This document shows, one piece after another, positions 11,494 to 22,233 of a DNA stretch of 64,000 bases. The DNA lies in NCBI GenBank assembly GCA_027923505.1, contig BROI01000038.1, forward strand, positions 1-64,000, given 5' to 3'. This stretch comes from Mayamaea pseudoterrestris (Eukaryota; Bacillariophyta; Bacillariophyceae; Sellaphorales; Sellaphoraceae). Both the position numbers and the translations under genes were made by a program. Each line of letters opens with the position of its first letter. Position 1 is the first letter of the stretch. Below the pieces are notes generated by a model, which worked only from the letters and a program-made list of their open reading frames with translations, was not told the DNA's origin and ran no database searches.

Positions 11494-12295
11494 GGCTGGT
11501 CGGCGTCGAGCTTCTCATGAAAACTCGTCTCAAGGCAATAATAAGAATCGTGGTATACAAATGAAAACTATTCGTTGAGGCAATAGTAGACCACAGTGAA
11601 AGCAGTTGGACGAAACACACCGACACTTTCAGTGGTGTTACGACACCAAGACCGTTGCAAACGCGGCACGCTCGAATCGGCTCGCGACTACCAATGAGCT
11701 CGTCTCACTTTTTCGAGTGATGCCTAACATCTCCACGATTAAGCATTAGAATCCAAGAACATTTCAGCATTACCTTCATCATCCATATGTATAGCCGTTT
11801 AAAGAGCATGCAAGTCAATTTAGCGGTTGTAGCAGCATATTCTACGCGTGCATCAATCGACTCCCTCCGAGGCCTGCAGGCGCTTGACACATTCACTCGC
11901 GTGGCGTCATGGATTTCAACACGTCGACGCGGCACGAAGGAACCGATTTCATTCGACCAAAACATTGGATGGCTCTTGCCTCTCATTGCTTGCTTGCTTG
12001 CTTCGACTTTCTCTTCTTGTACTGAATTGTAGTATCATACTGCTCAGAGGTTCATCTTCCATTGAACAACGAGAGCTTCTTACTCTTTGTTGCAAATTTA
12101 AATTGCATTGGTCTGCCAGCAAGTGTCATTCGTTCGTTTCATAAACTGCCTCTTGAATAAGTCCTTCTGCAAACTTTCTGCTGTACTGTACGATTTAAGG
12201 ATCATTGGCCATTGACTTGCTCAGAAGCTTCTGGAGATAGAAGAAGAGCGAGCGAGAGAGTGAGCGGAATCGAGACGTCTCTGCGGGCAGCATCA
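11494..12295. other. Divergent intergenic region, SET gene / Pumilio
   Basis: No convincing coding exon. It contains a short CTTG run (TTGCTTGCTTGCTTCGAC near 11988) and pyrimidine-rich stretches before the Pumilio start. It probably holds the promoters and 5' leaders of both flanking genes. Confidence 0.5.
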
Positions 12296-15271
12296 ATGAT
12301 TAACTCTTCCATTGCAGCAACGCGTGAAGGCAGCAACCGCCATGAGGAATTCGCTCCTACAAGCGCTAACGGTAGCGACGGAGCAGAGATCCATTCCCTT
12401 GGAGAAGCACTTGCTGGAGTGACTCTTGGAAACTCTGCGACGGCTAGCTTTGGATCCTCCCATGATCCAATTGCTCGAGCCGACAGTGGGACTGGATGGG
12501 GAAACTTCACTGCGACTGACAGCGGCAATGGAGCCTTTTCTAATCTCTCAAGCAGTAACCAACAGAATGACGATTTGGCCTTGTTTCTTTCCCAAGACCC
12601 TTCCAAGACGCTTGGAGAGTCAGTGTTAAAGCTTAGCAACTCGAACCTTGTTGACCTCCATTACAAGGACCAGCAGCAACAGCAGCACCACCACCACCAC
12701 CTTGAAACAAATATGACAAAGTCAGAGTCGCAGTCGTCCTTTCGCATGCATACCGGATCTGGAAGTGACTTGCGCGAAACACTTGGACCAGTCGTCAAGG
12801 CGAATAGTTTCGCGGACGGAGTTTCGCGCGGACGTACTCGTGACTCGTCAGTTTGCTCCGCCACTGGAACGACTGCTTCCAGTCGGTCCGTTTCTCCCTT
12901 TGCCAGCAGCAGTCAAGGCGGATATACGCATAGCAGCGATCATTACTCGCGCGCTAGTCAAGGATATGGAAACCAGCGCTATGGAACGCCGCCCATGACG
13001 GGAAGCGTCTTTACAGATGTTCTTGGTCGAAGCGTGCAGTCGCCTCATCACACTCAAGAGGATGAACGCTCTAGCAGCGGTTACTCCATGTCAAAGAGAG
13101 CAGGATCGCATCCAAGTTTGGCAACGGTGGACTCGCACCAGACACATCATCAATCGCCATACTCGATTAGCAAGGAGCAGCAGAGACAGCAGCAGCGATT
13201 TAGTTCCGGCGGAAGCAGTCCGTTCGAGACGCCTAGTCACCATGGCGGCAGTGCTTCTTTTGCTAGTGAAAACAACGATTCATCAAGCCCAACGCTTCCA
13301 ATTGCGCAGCACACGCAGCCTCAAGTGCTCTACATGGCGGTTCCCTCGCCGGATGGCCGTGGCCAAGTCTTACAGCCGGTGCAAATGATGCAGCTTCCAG
13401 GCAAGCCCTATCATTTTGTCAGCAATACTTCCTTGCCGGCGACTCAGCAGCAGCAGCTGCTTCAGGTAGTGCCGCAGTTGATGACGGGAACAGCATCAGT
13501 CGATAGTTCCAACCACGGCAATGCCAACTCCATGATGGTGCTTCCACCTCTCGAGGATGTATCACTGCAGGCGCCGACGTTGCCGACTACCAACTACCAA
13601 GCAAGTCCTTTGGTTGCCACCAATCGCCCTCGCTTAGCCAGTTATGGAAGTGATAGTGGGCCATTGACGACAGCGCACAACACCTCGCACAGTCATCAGT
13701 TTACTCTTGATGTTGCGCCAGCTCCATTGACGCAGCCCGACAACGCCCGCTCTAGCGCATCGGTCAACTCGCGCACGTCGAGTCCATTTACCACCAATGA
13801 TCCAGCACTGGCCTTGTTGTATGCCTCACCTCAGCGTCCGCAGCTTGATGCGCTTTTGGGGCAGGTTCGTCGACTATCGAGGGATCAAGTCGGTTGCCGC
13901 TTGGTCCAGCAGGCGCTCGACGAGGAAGGTCCATTAGCAGCAACGATGATTATGAATGAAGGCTTGGCTTTTTGGGGTGAAGCTATGATTGATCCGTTTG
14001 GCAACTACTTGTTTCAGAAGGTGCTGGAAAAGGTTACAGCCGAGGAGCGTATTACGCTCATCAAGTCAGTTAGTCCGAGGCTTGTCAATGCGAGTTTAAA
14101 TCTCCATGGTACCCGCAGTGTTCAAAAGGTGGTGGAGCTTTGCGCTTTAGATGAGCAGAGTCGACCCGTGGAGGCGGATGGAGAAAGTGCGGCGGATATT
14201 TTGGCTACAGCTTTGGGACCTGCGGCCGCTCGGCTCTGCATTGACAGTCACGGCAACCACGTCATTCAGCGCATCTTGCTCAAGTTTGGCCCCAAGCACA
14301 CGCGGTTCGTCTTTGATGCTGTGGCTGCCAATGTGGGAGACGTAGCTCGTCATCGGCATGGATGCTGCGTCATTCAGCGCTGTCTTGATTCTCCGTCGGG
14401 CGAGGCACGGAGTATGTTGATTCTTCGCATTGTTGAGTTTTCGCTCGAGCTCATGCAGGATGCGTATGGTAACTACGTAGTTCAGTACGTTCTCGACGTT
14501 TGTCCCGACGAGGATGTTCATGCCGTTTGCGAAAGTGTCGTCGGAAAGGTCAATGTTTTGGCGGTTCAAAAGTTTAGCTCCAATGTTATGGAGAAGTGTC
14601 TGGAACGCTGCTCGGACCGAGTTAGGGAGCAGTATTTGCACGAGATGAGTGATCCCGAACGTATTCGGGAAATGATGATGGACCCGTTTGGCAACTACGT
14701 GGTCCAGCGTGCGTTGGCAGTTGCGACTCATGCGCAAGCCATTCGCCTCGTGGAAGCCATGCGTCCGCATTTGACGGCCACGCAAACGATTGGACCACAG
14801 GGTCAACGCAACGGTGGTGTGCGTAACACCGCAGGAGGACGTCGCATAATTGCCAAGATTTGCCGCCGATTTCCGCATTTCACTCTGAGCGAAGATGGCA
14901 TTTCGGAACCACTGAACCAGCTCAAGGCGCATGGCCATCGCCACCATATACAGCATCAACAGCAGCCGTACCATCATCACATGCACCAGCAACCGATGCA
15001 GTATCAGCATCAGCCTCATGTCATGGTCTCGCCCTACTCGTCCATTGGTCCACCGCCGCCATCGCTGCAGCAACCGTTCTACTCGCATGATCCTCGCATG
15101 AACTCGCCTCCTGGATTTATGAACATGGCGCTGCCACCAGTCCAGCAGCAGCAACAACATCAAGTGCAGGCGCAGCAGCAGCTAATGCCGTCGTTTTACA
15201 ACATGGGAGATGGCAGCAATCTTTACTTTGACCAGCAGCAACAGTTTGGTGGCGGGTATCGGGACATGTAA
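12296..15271 (+). CDS. PUM: Pumilio-family RNA-binding protein
   Basis: An uninterrupted 991-aa frame; the first in-frame ATG is at 12296. Eight PUM repeats fill residues about 510-830: DQVGCRLVQQAL, PFGNYLFQKVLE, LHGTRSVQKVVE, SHGNHVIQRILL, RHGCCVIQRCLD, AYGNYVVQYVLD, FSSNVMEKCLE and PFGNYVVQRALA. These are the canonical helix-2 base-contacting triplets, so it should bind UGUA-type 3'UTR elements and act as a cytoplasmic post-transcriptional repressor, recruiting CCR4-NOT in other eukaryotes; a CNOT2 gene lies 16 kb away. The N-terminal half is Ser/Gln-rich, with a Gln-His run near residue 125. The C-terminal 140 residues are Gln/His/Pro-rich. Low-complexity flanks are typical of the family. 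No intron is needed. Family assignment is secure; target RNAs are unknown. Confidence 0.98.
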   Translation: MINSSIAATREGSNRHEEFAPTSANGSDGAEIHSLGEALAGVTLGNSATASFGSSHDPIARADSGTGWGNFTATDSGNGAFSNLSSSNQQNDDLALFLSQDPSKTLGESVLKLSNSNLVDLHYKDQQQQQHHHHHLETNMTKSESQSSFRMHTGSGSDLRETLGPVVKANSFADGVSRGRTRDSSVCSATGTTASSRSVSPFASSSQGGYTHSSDHYSRASQGYGNQRYGTPPMTGSVFTDVLGRSVQSPHHTQEDERSSSGYSMSKRAGSHPSLATVDSHQTHHQSPYSISKEQQRQQQRFSSGGSSPFETPSHHGGSASFASENNDSSSPTLPIAQHTQPQVLYMAVPSPDGRGQVLQPVQMMQLPGKPYHFVSNTSLPATQQQQLLQVVPQLMTGTASVDSSNHGNANSMMVLPPLEDVSLQAPTLPTTNYQASPLVATNRPRLASYGSDSGPLTTAHNTSHSHQFTLDVAPAPLTQPDNARSSASVNSRTSSPFTTNDPALALLYASPQRPQLDALLGQVRRLSRDQVGCRLVQQALDEEGPLAATMIMNEGLAFWGEAMIDPFGNYLFQKVLEKVTAEERITLIKSVSPRLVNASLNLHGTRSVQKVVELCALDEQSRPVEADGESAADILATALGPAAARLCIDSHGNHVIQRILLKFGPKHTRFVFDAVAANVGDVARHRHGCCVIQRCLDSPSGEARSMLILRIVEFSLELMQDAYGNYVVQYVLDVCPDEDVHAVCESVVGKVNVLAVQKFSSNVMEKCLERCSDRVREQYLHEMSDPERIREMMMDPFGNYVVQRALAVATHAQAIRLVEAMRPHLTATQTIGPQGQRNGGVRNTAGGRRIIAKICRRFPHFTLSEDGISEPLNQLKAHGHRHHIQHQQQPYHHHMHQQPMQYQHQPHVMVSPYSSIGPPPPSLQQPFYSHDPRMNSPPGFMNMALPPVQQQQQHQVQAQQQLMPSFYNMGDGSNLYFDQQQQFGGGYRDM

Positions 15272-15774
15272 ATTGTGTGGCTCAAACACTGCAGCGAGGA
15301 TGATGTTCAGTCATTTGATAATAGATGAGTGAATGGAGCAAGAATGTGTTTAAAGCCTTTTTCTTGACGAGATGTACCAAAAGCGACAAGAAAGAAAAAG
15401 AATAGAAAATGTGACAGACACGACGAGTATATATATGTAGTATCATTGAGTCGACAAGGATACATTAGAAAAAAATTAAAGTGTTGTACACGTATAGATA
15501 ATGATGGAAAAAAAGTTTGTCTACTACCGTGCTTATGATCTATTGCGTCGGTCGGCTTCATCGGTAGATGCGATTCATACTGAAGCGATGCAGTACTAAT
15601 CTGATATACGATGCACCTCCCGGACAATAGGGTACTGTATATCGTCAGTTAAAGTTGTGTATTTAAAGGAATAATAAAGGTACGTGAGCTGTCGTGGCCA
15701 TTTCTAGCATCGTTTGCCACAATACCAGATTGCCCAATATAATCGTTACGTCACTCGTCGCAGGACATTATTAT
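15272..15774. other. Convergent intergenic region, Pumilio / coiled-coil gene
   Basis: Contains AT-rich 3' flanking DNA with TATATATATG near 15430 and AATAATAAAG near 15670, compatible with cleavage/polyadenylation zones of the two convergent genes. No coding signal is convincing. Confidence 0.5.
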
Positions 15775-16679
15775 TCATTTCTTGTTCAACTGACGCTCCT
15801 CCTCCATGAGTTCCTCGCTGACACGTCGATGGTCCTCCTGCGCTTTGTAGAGAGCTTTGCGAAGCTCTTGTCGCTGATGAATATAGGAACGAATGAGTGT
15901 GTGAGCCAGTGCGCGATTGTTACTGATTGTTTAAAAAAAAGATTACAAAGTACTCTTATTCGTACCTTGCTCAACTGAGACCGGACCGCGCTTCCAAGCT
16001 GCTGAATAATATTATTCTTGTCTTGCTCCAATCCGTGCAGTCGCTTCGTTTCGCGCAGGCAAGCTTGTAGTTGCTGCTCCTTCCAATCCGTCTCGTCGTC
16101 CAACGCTTGCGCCTTGGACGACAGCAAGTCAAGCTTGGCATGACGTTTTTCGACGCCCTGATTATGAATTTGAATTGCTTCTTCCAGGCGACGCTGATAT
16201 GCTTGTTGTTTGGCGACTTGCTTGCCCATGGAAATCGCCTCGTTTTCGCGTTCCGTTTGCTGTTCACGGACGTCTCGCTCTAGCGCTTCATATTCGCGCT
16301 GCAATGCGTCTCGTTCTGCCCGACATTGCTCAAGTTGCGACTCTAATTGAATGTATTCAAGTTCAACGCCGTGACATTGACGAGCAGCAATTAAAAATTT
16401 GGAACGAGCATTGGCTTGCATATTGCGTTGAGCATTCGACAGTGCACTTTTGCGCTCGTTGTACTCCTGCTCCGCTTGCTGTAATAGCTGACGCTCCTTT
16501 TCATGCTCCAAGACTTGCTTGTGCATCAATGAGACGAACGATTGACTGTTTTGATTCAACTGACAGGAAGCGGCATCGGAGGAGAAATCCACCGTCGATG
16601 GTAATGCGGAATTAGCAGCTGAATCTTTGGCTGTTTCGGGAGCTGTCTTGCGACTCTTTAAAGTTCCTGAAATCGTCAT
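15775..16679 (-). CDS. Coiled-coil protein of unknown function
   Basis: Modelled as complement(join(15775..15873,15966..16679)), 270 aa. Exon 1 ends SQLSK at GTACGA; the 92-bp intron ends TCATCAG; exon 2 continues RQELRKALYKAQEDHRR and ends EEERQLNKK. Reading through the intron instead gives an unlike, hydrophobic tail, which supports splicing. Residues about 45-265 are continuous heptad-rich helix (EKERQLLQQAEQEYNERKSA, ERDALQREYEALERDV), so the product should be a rod-like dimer. The N-terminus is Ser/Ala-rich and disordered. No motor, microtubule or membrane domain is visible. It could be a cytoskeletal, centriolar or tether protein; I do not recognise the family. Confidence 0.8.
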
Positions 16680-17313
16680 TATTCAACAGAAAGGTCTCAA
16701 TTTCCGCGTATGATGATGGCTAATGGCTTAGAGTTGCGTCGTGAGGACGGTTGATGGTGGAACTTGGATGGATTTTATTCTCGTCTATGGTCTATGGTGA
16801 CAAGCATTGCCCTTGCAGTGTCATCGCAGCGGTAATCAATATCATGGCATAAATACCGACGCTTATATCAATGACTCATTTATATTTAACCCTTTCAACT
16901 GAATGACGCTCGTGACGTCGTTCTTTTATTGCCTGATGCATGATTTCGTGCCAGATGTGAGTCATCATCATCCGCATCTCGATCCGTTTTTCCTCCATCC
17001 TCCATCCAATGCGACATCACCACTCTTGAAGCAGCTTGTATATTAAGCGAGAAACCAGATATAGGTGCTTTTCTACCTCACTTTTGAATTGGCCTTATTA
17101 ACGTAGAGAGCGCGAGAGACGAACTTTGATTGCTCAACGGCGAACAGTAAAAGTATTATCATCACGCGCTTGTCACTTTCACGCTCCAATCGACTGGTCC
17201 TCCCAGGTTTTATCGTGTTGCTTGCGTCAACATTTATTCAAGCAACTGATACACAAGTTGTAGTTCTGAAGCGTCTCTCGCTGGGCAGCATCCGCTGGGT
17301 ATTGGAGACGTCG
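16680..17313. other. Divergent intergenic region
   Basis: Lies between the coiled-coil gene and the dCMP deaminase gene. It has CRE-like ACGTCG/TGACGT fragments (GACGCTCGTGACGTCGTTC near 16902). The deaminase frame is open from about 17170 but lacks an ATG before 17314. No other gene seen. Confidence 0.45.
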
Positions 17314-19041
17314 ATGACTACTTTGAATGAAACGGAAACCTCTTCGTCCGTCCCGATGAATTCTATAACGAAACGCTTTAAACAAACCAAAGAAACGGCG
17401 GATACGCAAGCATCAATGAATATTACAAAAAGTTCAACAATTCCCGTATCATTGGCTTCTCTGAAGGAGGCTCCATGTTGCGCCGAGTCGCCGTCATCCA
17501 TTTCAATGCTCTCATTGCCGTGTCAAACGTTGTCCGGTGGGTCGGTTTACCCACTATCGCAGCAACAAATTGATTCAGTTCTTTGGAATGAAGCGAAATA
17601 TTTGACGTCAAAGTCGTCAATGATGAAAGAAGCTACTGGTGCCACAAAGTTGGAGACGGGGCCATCTCTCGACGGCAGTGCCGAGCCACGCCAAGAAACT
17701 GCTACTGCAGCTAGTGCGACTAGTCAATCCAACTCTCCAGACTTGAAAGCAGTCATACGAAAACGTAAAGACTACTTGTCATGGGACGACTACTTTATGG
17801 CAGTCGCAGCACTATCGGCCATGCGATCCAAGGATCCAGTTACCCCAACCGGAGCATGTATTGTGGATGAAAGACAGCGAATTGTTGGGATCGGCTATAA
17901 TGGGTTTCCTCGCGGCTGCAGTGACGATTTATTGCCGTGGAAAACTACAACAACGTCAGATGATGCGAGCAAAGAATCGTCAGTGTCAATGCGACTGCCT
18001 CCATCAATGTTTGTCGTGCATGCAGAAGTGAATGCCATTCTGAACAAGTGCTCGGCCGACGTTGCAAATTGCCGCCTCTACTGCCAGCGCTTTCCGTGCC
18101 ATGATTGCGCCAAGATGATTATCCAAAGTCGAATACGCAAAATATTATATAGCGAGTCGGGCAAAGAGTGTTGTCATGATGCAAATGGTGGAAGCAATTG
18201 TGATGACGGTGAATATGACGATGCGAGGACAAGTTTGCGAGCAAGTCGCATCCTGCTGAGCCTTGCTGGCGTTGAGATGATTCAACTTAAGCCGAGCCGG
18301 CCAATGATCGACTTGGATCTGGTGGACATGCGTCAAAGCACGATTGCTGTTGGTGACGAAGAGGGAGTTGCGACGAATGCCGCGTCCATCGACGAATTAA
18401 GCGTAAATGAGCGAGTGACACAGCTTAGACGGCTTTCCACGTCGACTACGATTGACGAGTCGCATCGCCAACTGCTACTGCGTGAAGCCAACTATGATCC
18501 GCTCCTGCACCCGCCAACGCGACGCCCCAACGTATTGTCATGGGACGACTACTTTACCAGCATGGCCGTCCTGACAGCCCAGCGCTCCAAGGATCCCAAC
18601 ACACAAGTGGGCGCCTGCCTTGTAGACGACCAAAAGCGCATTATTGGCCTTGGCTACAATGGATTTCCATCTGGTTGCTCTGACGATGACTTGCCATGGG
18701 CGCGTCACGCAACTAACAGTTTGCACTGCAAGTATCCCTACGTCTGTCACGCTGAAATGAATGCCATTTTGAATAAGGGCAGCGCCGATGTTCGGGGAGC
18801 CACCTTGTTTGTTGCTCTTTTTCCGTGTAACGAATGTGCAAAAGTGACTGTCCAGGCAGGAGTCCGCGAGGTAGTTTACGTGCATGACTTTTATCATGAC
18901 ACAGATGCATGCCGGGCGAGCCGCATCATGTTCACCTTGGCTGGAGTGAAGCTGCGGCGACATGTTCCGGCCGTCGCGAGGATTAGGCTGGGGTTGGAAC
19001 TTGAATGTGGCTGTGTCGATGCTCCGGGCGGAGGAAAGTAG
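17314..19041 (+). CDS. DCTD: Double-domain deoxycytidylate (dCMP) deaminase
   Basis: A 575-aa single-exon frame with two complete dCMP deaminase domains, about residues 150-355 and 405-560. Each begins with LSWDDYF and has the phosphate/allosteric loop GYNGFPRGCSDD or GYNGFPSGCSDD. Each keeps the full zinc site: HAEVNAILN with PCHDC in the first, HAEMNAILN with PCNEC in the second. The enzyme converts dCMP to dUMP, feeding thymidylate synthesis. Typical family members are single domains of about 180 residues that assemble as hexamers, so this is a tandem duplication with both active sites intact. The N-terminal 145 residues are Ser/Thr-rich with no recognised domain. The frame is open upstream without an ATG and would encode a hydrophobic stretch, so an additional 5' exon cannot be excluded. 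Confidence 0.95.
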   Translation: MTTLNETETSSSVPMNSITKRFKQTKETADTQASMNITKSSTIPVSLASLKEAPCCAESPSSISMLSLPCQTLSGGSVYPLSQQQIDSVLWNEAKYLTSKSSMMKEATGATKLETGPSLDGSAEPRQETATAASATSQSNSPDLKAVIRKRKDYLSWDDYFMAVAALSAMRSKDPVTPTGACIVDERQRIVGIGYNGFPRGCSDDLLPWKTTTTSDDASKESSVSMRLPPSMFVVHAEVNAILNKCSADVANCRLYCQRFPCHDCAKMIIQSRIRKILYSESGKECCHDANGGSNCDDGEYDDARTSLRASRILLSLAGVEMIQLKPSRPMIDLDLVDMRQSTIAVGDEEGVATNAASIDELSVNERVTQLRRLSTSTTIDESHRQLLLREANYDPLLHPPTRRPNVLSWDDYFTSMAVLTAQRSKDPNTQVGACLVDDQKRIIGLGYNGFPSGCSDDDLPWARHATNSLHCKYPYVCHAEMNAILNKGSADVRGATLFVALFPCNECAKVTVQAGVREVVYVHDFYHDTDACRASRIMFTLAGVKLRRHVPAVARIRLGLELECGCVDAPGGGK

Positions 19042-19243
19042 ATCGAATAGGTTTTTATCTAATTGTATTAGCGTCCGTTATCCCTGTAGAATGGCTGGCT
19101 CAAGTTATTTACAAGTCAAGTACATCCGCTAGTAACTTATTACACAACAGAAACCCCATAGTTTTTCTTTTATACTTTTTAAATGTAATTAAATGCATGT
19201 TCCCATATATCCACAGGCCTTTCTTGCCCTTGTTTCTTCAAAT

Positions 19244-20389
19244 TTACATAAAATACGTACGGTGTCTCAGGTTGGCAAGTCTAGCGCCCCAACGGAACTC
19301 TGACTCGTTACATTCCATCTTGTCTTCCAAGAATAGGTTACCCATGGCCATTTGGAGCTCGTCCATGGCGTCTTCGTGATTGTACACTTGAGCAGCTCGG
19401 CGGCCCGTCGGGATCGAGGTGGCGATCCACACGACAAGGCCGACCGCGAGTCTGACAAGTAGAAGAATCTTGGCTCCAATGAGCAAGACAATCAACGCGA
19501 CATGGTACAAAACCGGAAGAAAGGTGGCGTAAATGACAAGGCGGCCGCCCAAGCTTGAGTCGTCGTGATAATATACGAGCCAATTGAGTCCCACCAACAG
19601 CAGCGCCAGACTAATCGCAAGGAAGCGCCATCCAGTCAACAGCACGAGCGTCTCGCCATATCCCATCCAGTAAACAAACTTGGCAGAGAGTGATGCTCCA
19701 ATGGCGCAGGTCAAGAACGCCGACAGCTGCGTATCGTCGTGTACCCAATCGCCATCAACCACAATGCATGTCATGAACCACGAGGCCATGAGACTGTAGA
19801 CCCAAGCCAGCAAGCCAGCACTCTGAGCATTTTGCGTGGCGCAGTCATTGACGTAGCGAATCGGCCAGGTGAGTCGGTTCCACTTGCGTCGCACAACGTA
19901 AATGGCCGTTCCAAAGATGGTAGCGCAAGTCAAGACCAAGAAAAAGTCGAGAACGACGCAGAGTCCACATAGCGCCATGAAAAATCCAGACGCAAAGATG
20001 GTCTTGATACCATCTACCACCTTGTCAATCGCCCATACCGTGATGGATATTGCGCTAATGAGCAGCAATACAGAAAGAGCCATGACACTGCGTGGCTTTT
20101 CCAACTTGTTTCGGAGCGTCTTGTTCCTACGTCTCTTCGTCTTGCTTGTAATTCCAGTCGTGAGTTCCTTCGCTCCAGTCGATTCGCTTGTGACTGATGC
20201 AAACTGCATAATGTCCTTGGACTTGTCTTCCTGTGTTTCCATGCCGTAAATGTTGGCGTTGGAGTAACCCATATTCGCGTTTGAGACGGACGCATCCACG
20301 TTTGTGATTGCAGTCTTGTCCGCCTTGACGCAGACGGTCGTGCTGGCAATGCCGAGCAATAGAATGACAGAAGCCTTGAAATTGACCAT
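19244..20389 (-). CDS. Multi-pass membrane protein, unknown
   Basis: A 381-aa frame starting ATG at 20389. The first 24 residues look like a cleavable signal peptide (VILLLGIASTTVCVKAD), followed by about 70 polar residues with a basic cluster KTKRRRNK. From residue about 100 there are roughly eight hydrophobic segments, for example VMALSVLLLISAISITVWAI, FLVLTCATIFGTAIYVV and VALIVLLIGAKILLLVRLAV. The tail is acidic and soluble. The signal peptide points to the endomembrane system. I see no transporter, GPCR or enzyme motif. It ends 202 bp after the convergent deaminase gene. Confidence 0.75.
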   Translation of the reverse strand: MVNFKASVILLLGIASTTVCVKADKTAITNVDASVSNANMGYSNANIYGMETQEDKSKDIMQFASVTSESTGAKELTTGITSKTKRRRNKTLRNKLEKPRSVMALSVLLLISAISITVWAIDKVVDGIKTIFASGFFMALCGLCVVLDFFLVLTCATIFGTAIYVVRRKWNRLTWPIRYVNDCATQNAQSAGLLAWVYSLMASWFMTCIVVDGDWVHDDTQLSAFLTCAIGASLSAKFVYWMGYGETLVLLTGWRFLAISLALLLVGLNWLVYYHDDSSLGGRLVIYATFLPVLYHVALIVLLIGAKILLLVRLAVGLVVWIATSIPTGRRAAQVYNHEDAMDELQMAMGNLFLEDKMECNESEFRWGARLANLRHRTYFM

Positions 20390-21880
20390 GGTGACTTGTC
20401 TTGTTGAACGAGAAACGCTGCTTGACTTGAGTGTTAAAGGTAGGGAGTAGGGAGTAGGGAGTAGATAGCTGTCACAATGGTGAATGGCAAGGGGAATGTC
20501 GCTTGCGATTCGATTGCAACAATGAAATTATGACAAAGAGTGACAGTATGCGGCGCTTGCGGAATGATTTTTCCGCCGGTAGCCTCTAGCTGTCGTGTTA
20601 CGATTGATCATACGGTGTTGGCGATGAATGAAACGGACGGCCGAGTCGTGGCGACAGCGTCACAAGAGGTACGATCATTCTCGCTTCTAGCTACCAGTAG
20701 CCATGGCTGAGCCTAAAGGTGTTGAACTAAATTAGCAGTGACCATTGGTCGACTCGAAACAGAGCCATTCGCAATGCCAATCGCCGCCGCCATGGCGCCA
20801 TGGCGGGTCGACTTGCGATGGAGAAAATGCGGAAAAGTCCTTCCGGGACTTGCTACACTTTGGGTCAGACTGATGACCAATGTGACTTCCGTGTAGCGGT
20901 ACCGGTACGACCTAATTTTTTACTGTGGCGACGGTTTCGGCTTCACAAAATAATCTTCCCATCCACCATGAAGAAGAAACGGTGCTTTTGATGCATTGCG
21001 CCGCCGCTCCGCTGTCTGAAGCCTGTTACATTGACATCAAAGCACTTGACGCAAATCAACAGTCTCGACATTACCAAACCGTACAGACACCTGCCACCAG
21101 CCATCTGCCACGGCGACATTTGCTTGATTGATGTCACACCAAAGCATAAAGCATAGCTTCATGAACGCAAAAGCCAATGATCGATCGTTCAAAAGACTTT
21201 ATAATCAGCTTCTCATTGAATCTTCGCAACTGGCTTTGATTTGATATGCGAGCGAATAAACATGGAATGCCGCGATCATGATCAACGTCACAACAATTAA
21301 CAAAGTCCGCCTACAAAGCAATTCGAAACACAAATGTCCAATAAATTGTGCAATTTGGCCATCGACGATTTCCATTTCATGCATTTCCTTTCCGCTTGAT
21401 CGATGTTATGGCGGATTGGCCATACTCACAGCTATCGAATGCTTTCACGAGCGACGTTACTGCAACGAATTCAACGACTACAGCAATAGGCGAACGTTCC
21501 GTCGGCTGCTTCTTTCTTTGCGACGCGCTTGTTTCTGAATCTTTTTGACAAGTCGATGCTGCATGTAACCAGGTGCGAACGCATGTTGCATCCACCGAAA
21601 CGAGTCAATCAAGAATCAAGGCGTTTGTGCGCTCCATGGCAAGCCCATGTCGTGAGCGTCTGCAAATTGTCCGTGTTATGCTATGCAAACGCGGTTCACT
21701 TAAAAGATTAGGCTGCCTAGACAATACAAGTAGTTGTAGGCGAAGGATATGCGCTTTCTAGGGTGCATTCCGTCCGAAATGCCGCGAAGCACAAGTGCTC
21801 AAGGGACGGTACAACACGCCGCGTCAAAACACTCCAAGAGTAACAAAATAACCGACGTAATTAATTAACATCCAACTTAA
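20390..21880. other. Gene-poor interval with GTACCGGTAC site and heptamer microsatellite
   Basis: No coding exon is convincing. At 20441-20468 a TAGGGAG heptamer repeats about four times. The palindrome GTACCGGTACGAC lies at 20899-20911. The rest is unique sequence, presumably 5' flank of the membrane protein gene and 3' flank of SEC61 gamma. Confidence 0.5.
20899..20911 (+). promoter_or_regulatory. GTACCGGTACGAC motif
   Basis: Exact copy of the 13-mer at 7731. It sits 510 bp upstream of the membrane protein start at 20389, in an otherwise featureless interval. Function is inferred from recurrence only. Confidence 0.35.
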
Positions 21881-22233
21881 TTAGTTACCAACAAGAATAT
21901 TATTGATAGGAATGTGAATGAGCTTGACGAAAAAGCCAATGAATCCCATGATCAAAAAGCCGACTCCCTGTGATTTGCGCGATGTAATAAAGCAAACGCG
22001 ACATTAGGTTCAGAAGAGATAGCGAATGTTTGCAGAACATAGGGAATGCTCCTCACCACCATAAACCAGTCTCCTCATTTGCTCTCCCGTGTTTAACTTA
22101 CAGTGGCTCGCGCGATGGCTGAAAACTCCTTGCGATCCGGCTTGGTGCATTTCTTGACAAGATGGACTGAATCCTTTGCGAATTGTCGCAGCGGCTCGAT
22201 CAATACCTCGTTGAATCCTTCCTTGTCAGCCAT
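21881..22233 (-). CDS. SEC61G: Protein translocon subunit SEC61 gamma
   Basis: A short split gene, complement(join(21881..21967,22102..22233)), 72 aa. Exon 1 reads [10 protein letters not shown]...[20 protein letters not shown]. The intron (134 bp) starts GTAAGT and ends AATCACAG. Exon 2 encodes [20 protein letters not shown] and ends INNILVGN. The basic [10 protein letters not shown] segment and the single tail-anchor helix are the hallmarks of Sec61 gamma/SecE, which clamps the Sec61 channel in the ER membrane during co-translational import. Length matches the family (about 68-72 residues). Splice sites conserve frame exactly. Identification is secure although neither exon is long enough to stand out as an open frame. 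Confidence 0.97.

Noticed and set aside
14147-15163. A 338-codon frame antisense to Pumilio
   Set aside because: Low-complexity His/Arg-rich product opposite Gln/His codon runs; the sense PUM repeats fully explain the region.
15307-15627. A 106-codon minus-strand frame after Pumilio
   Set aside because: AT-rich, Phe-run product in the 3' flank; no coding character.
20800-21137. Small frame starting in a strong ATGGCG context
   Set aside because: The product has no resemblance to any family, and the frame ends after 63 codons with no plausible splice donor.
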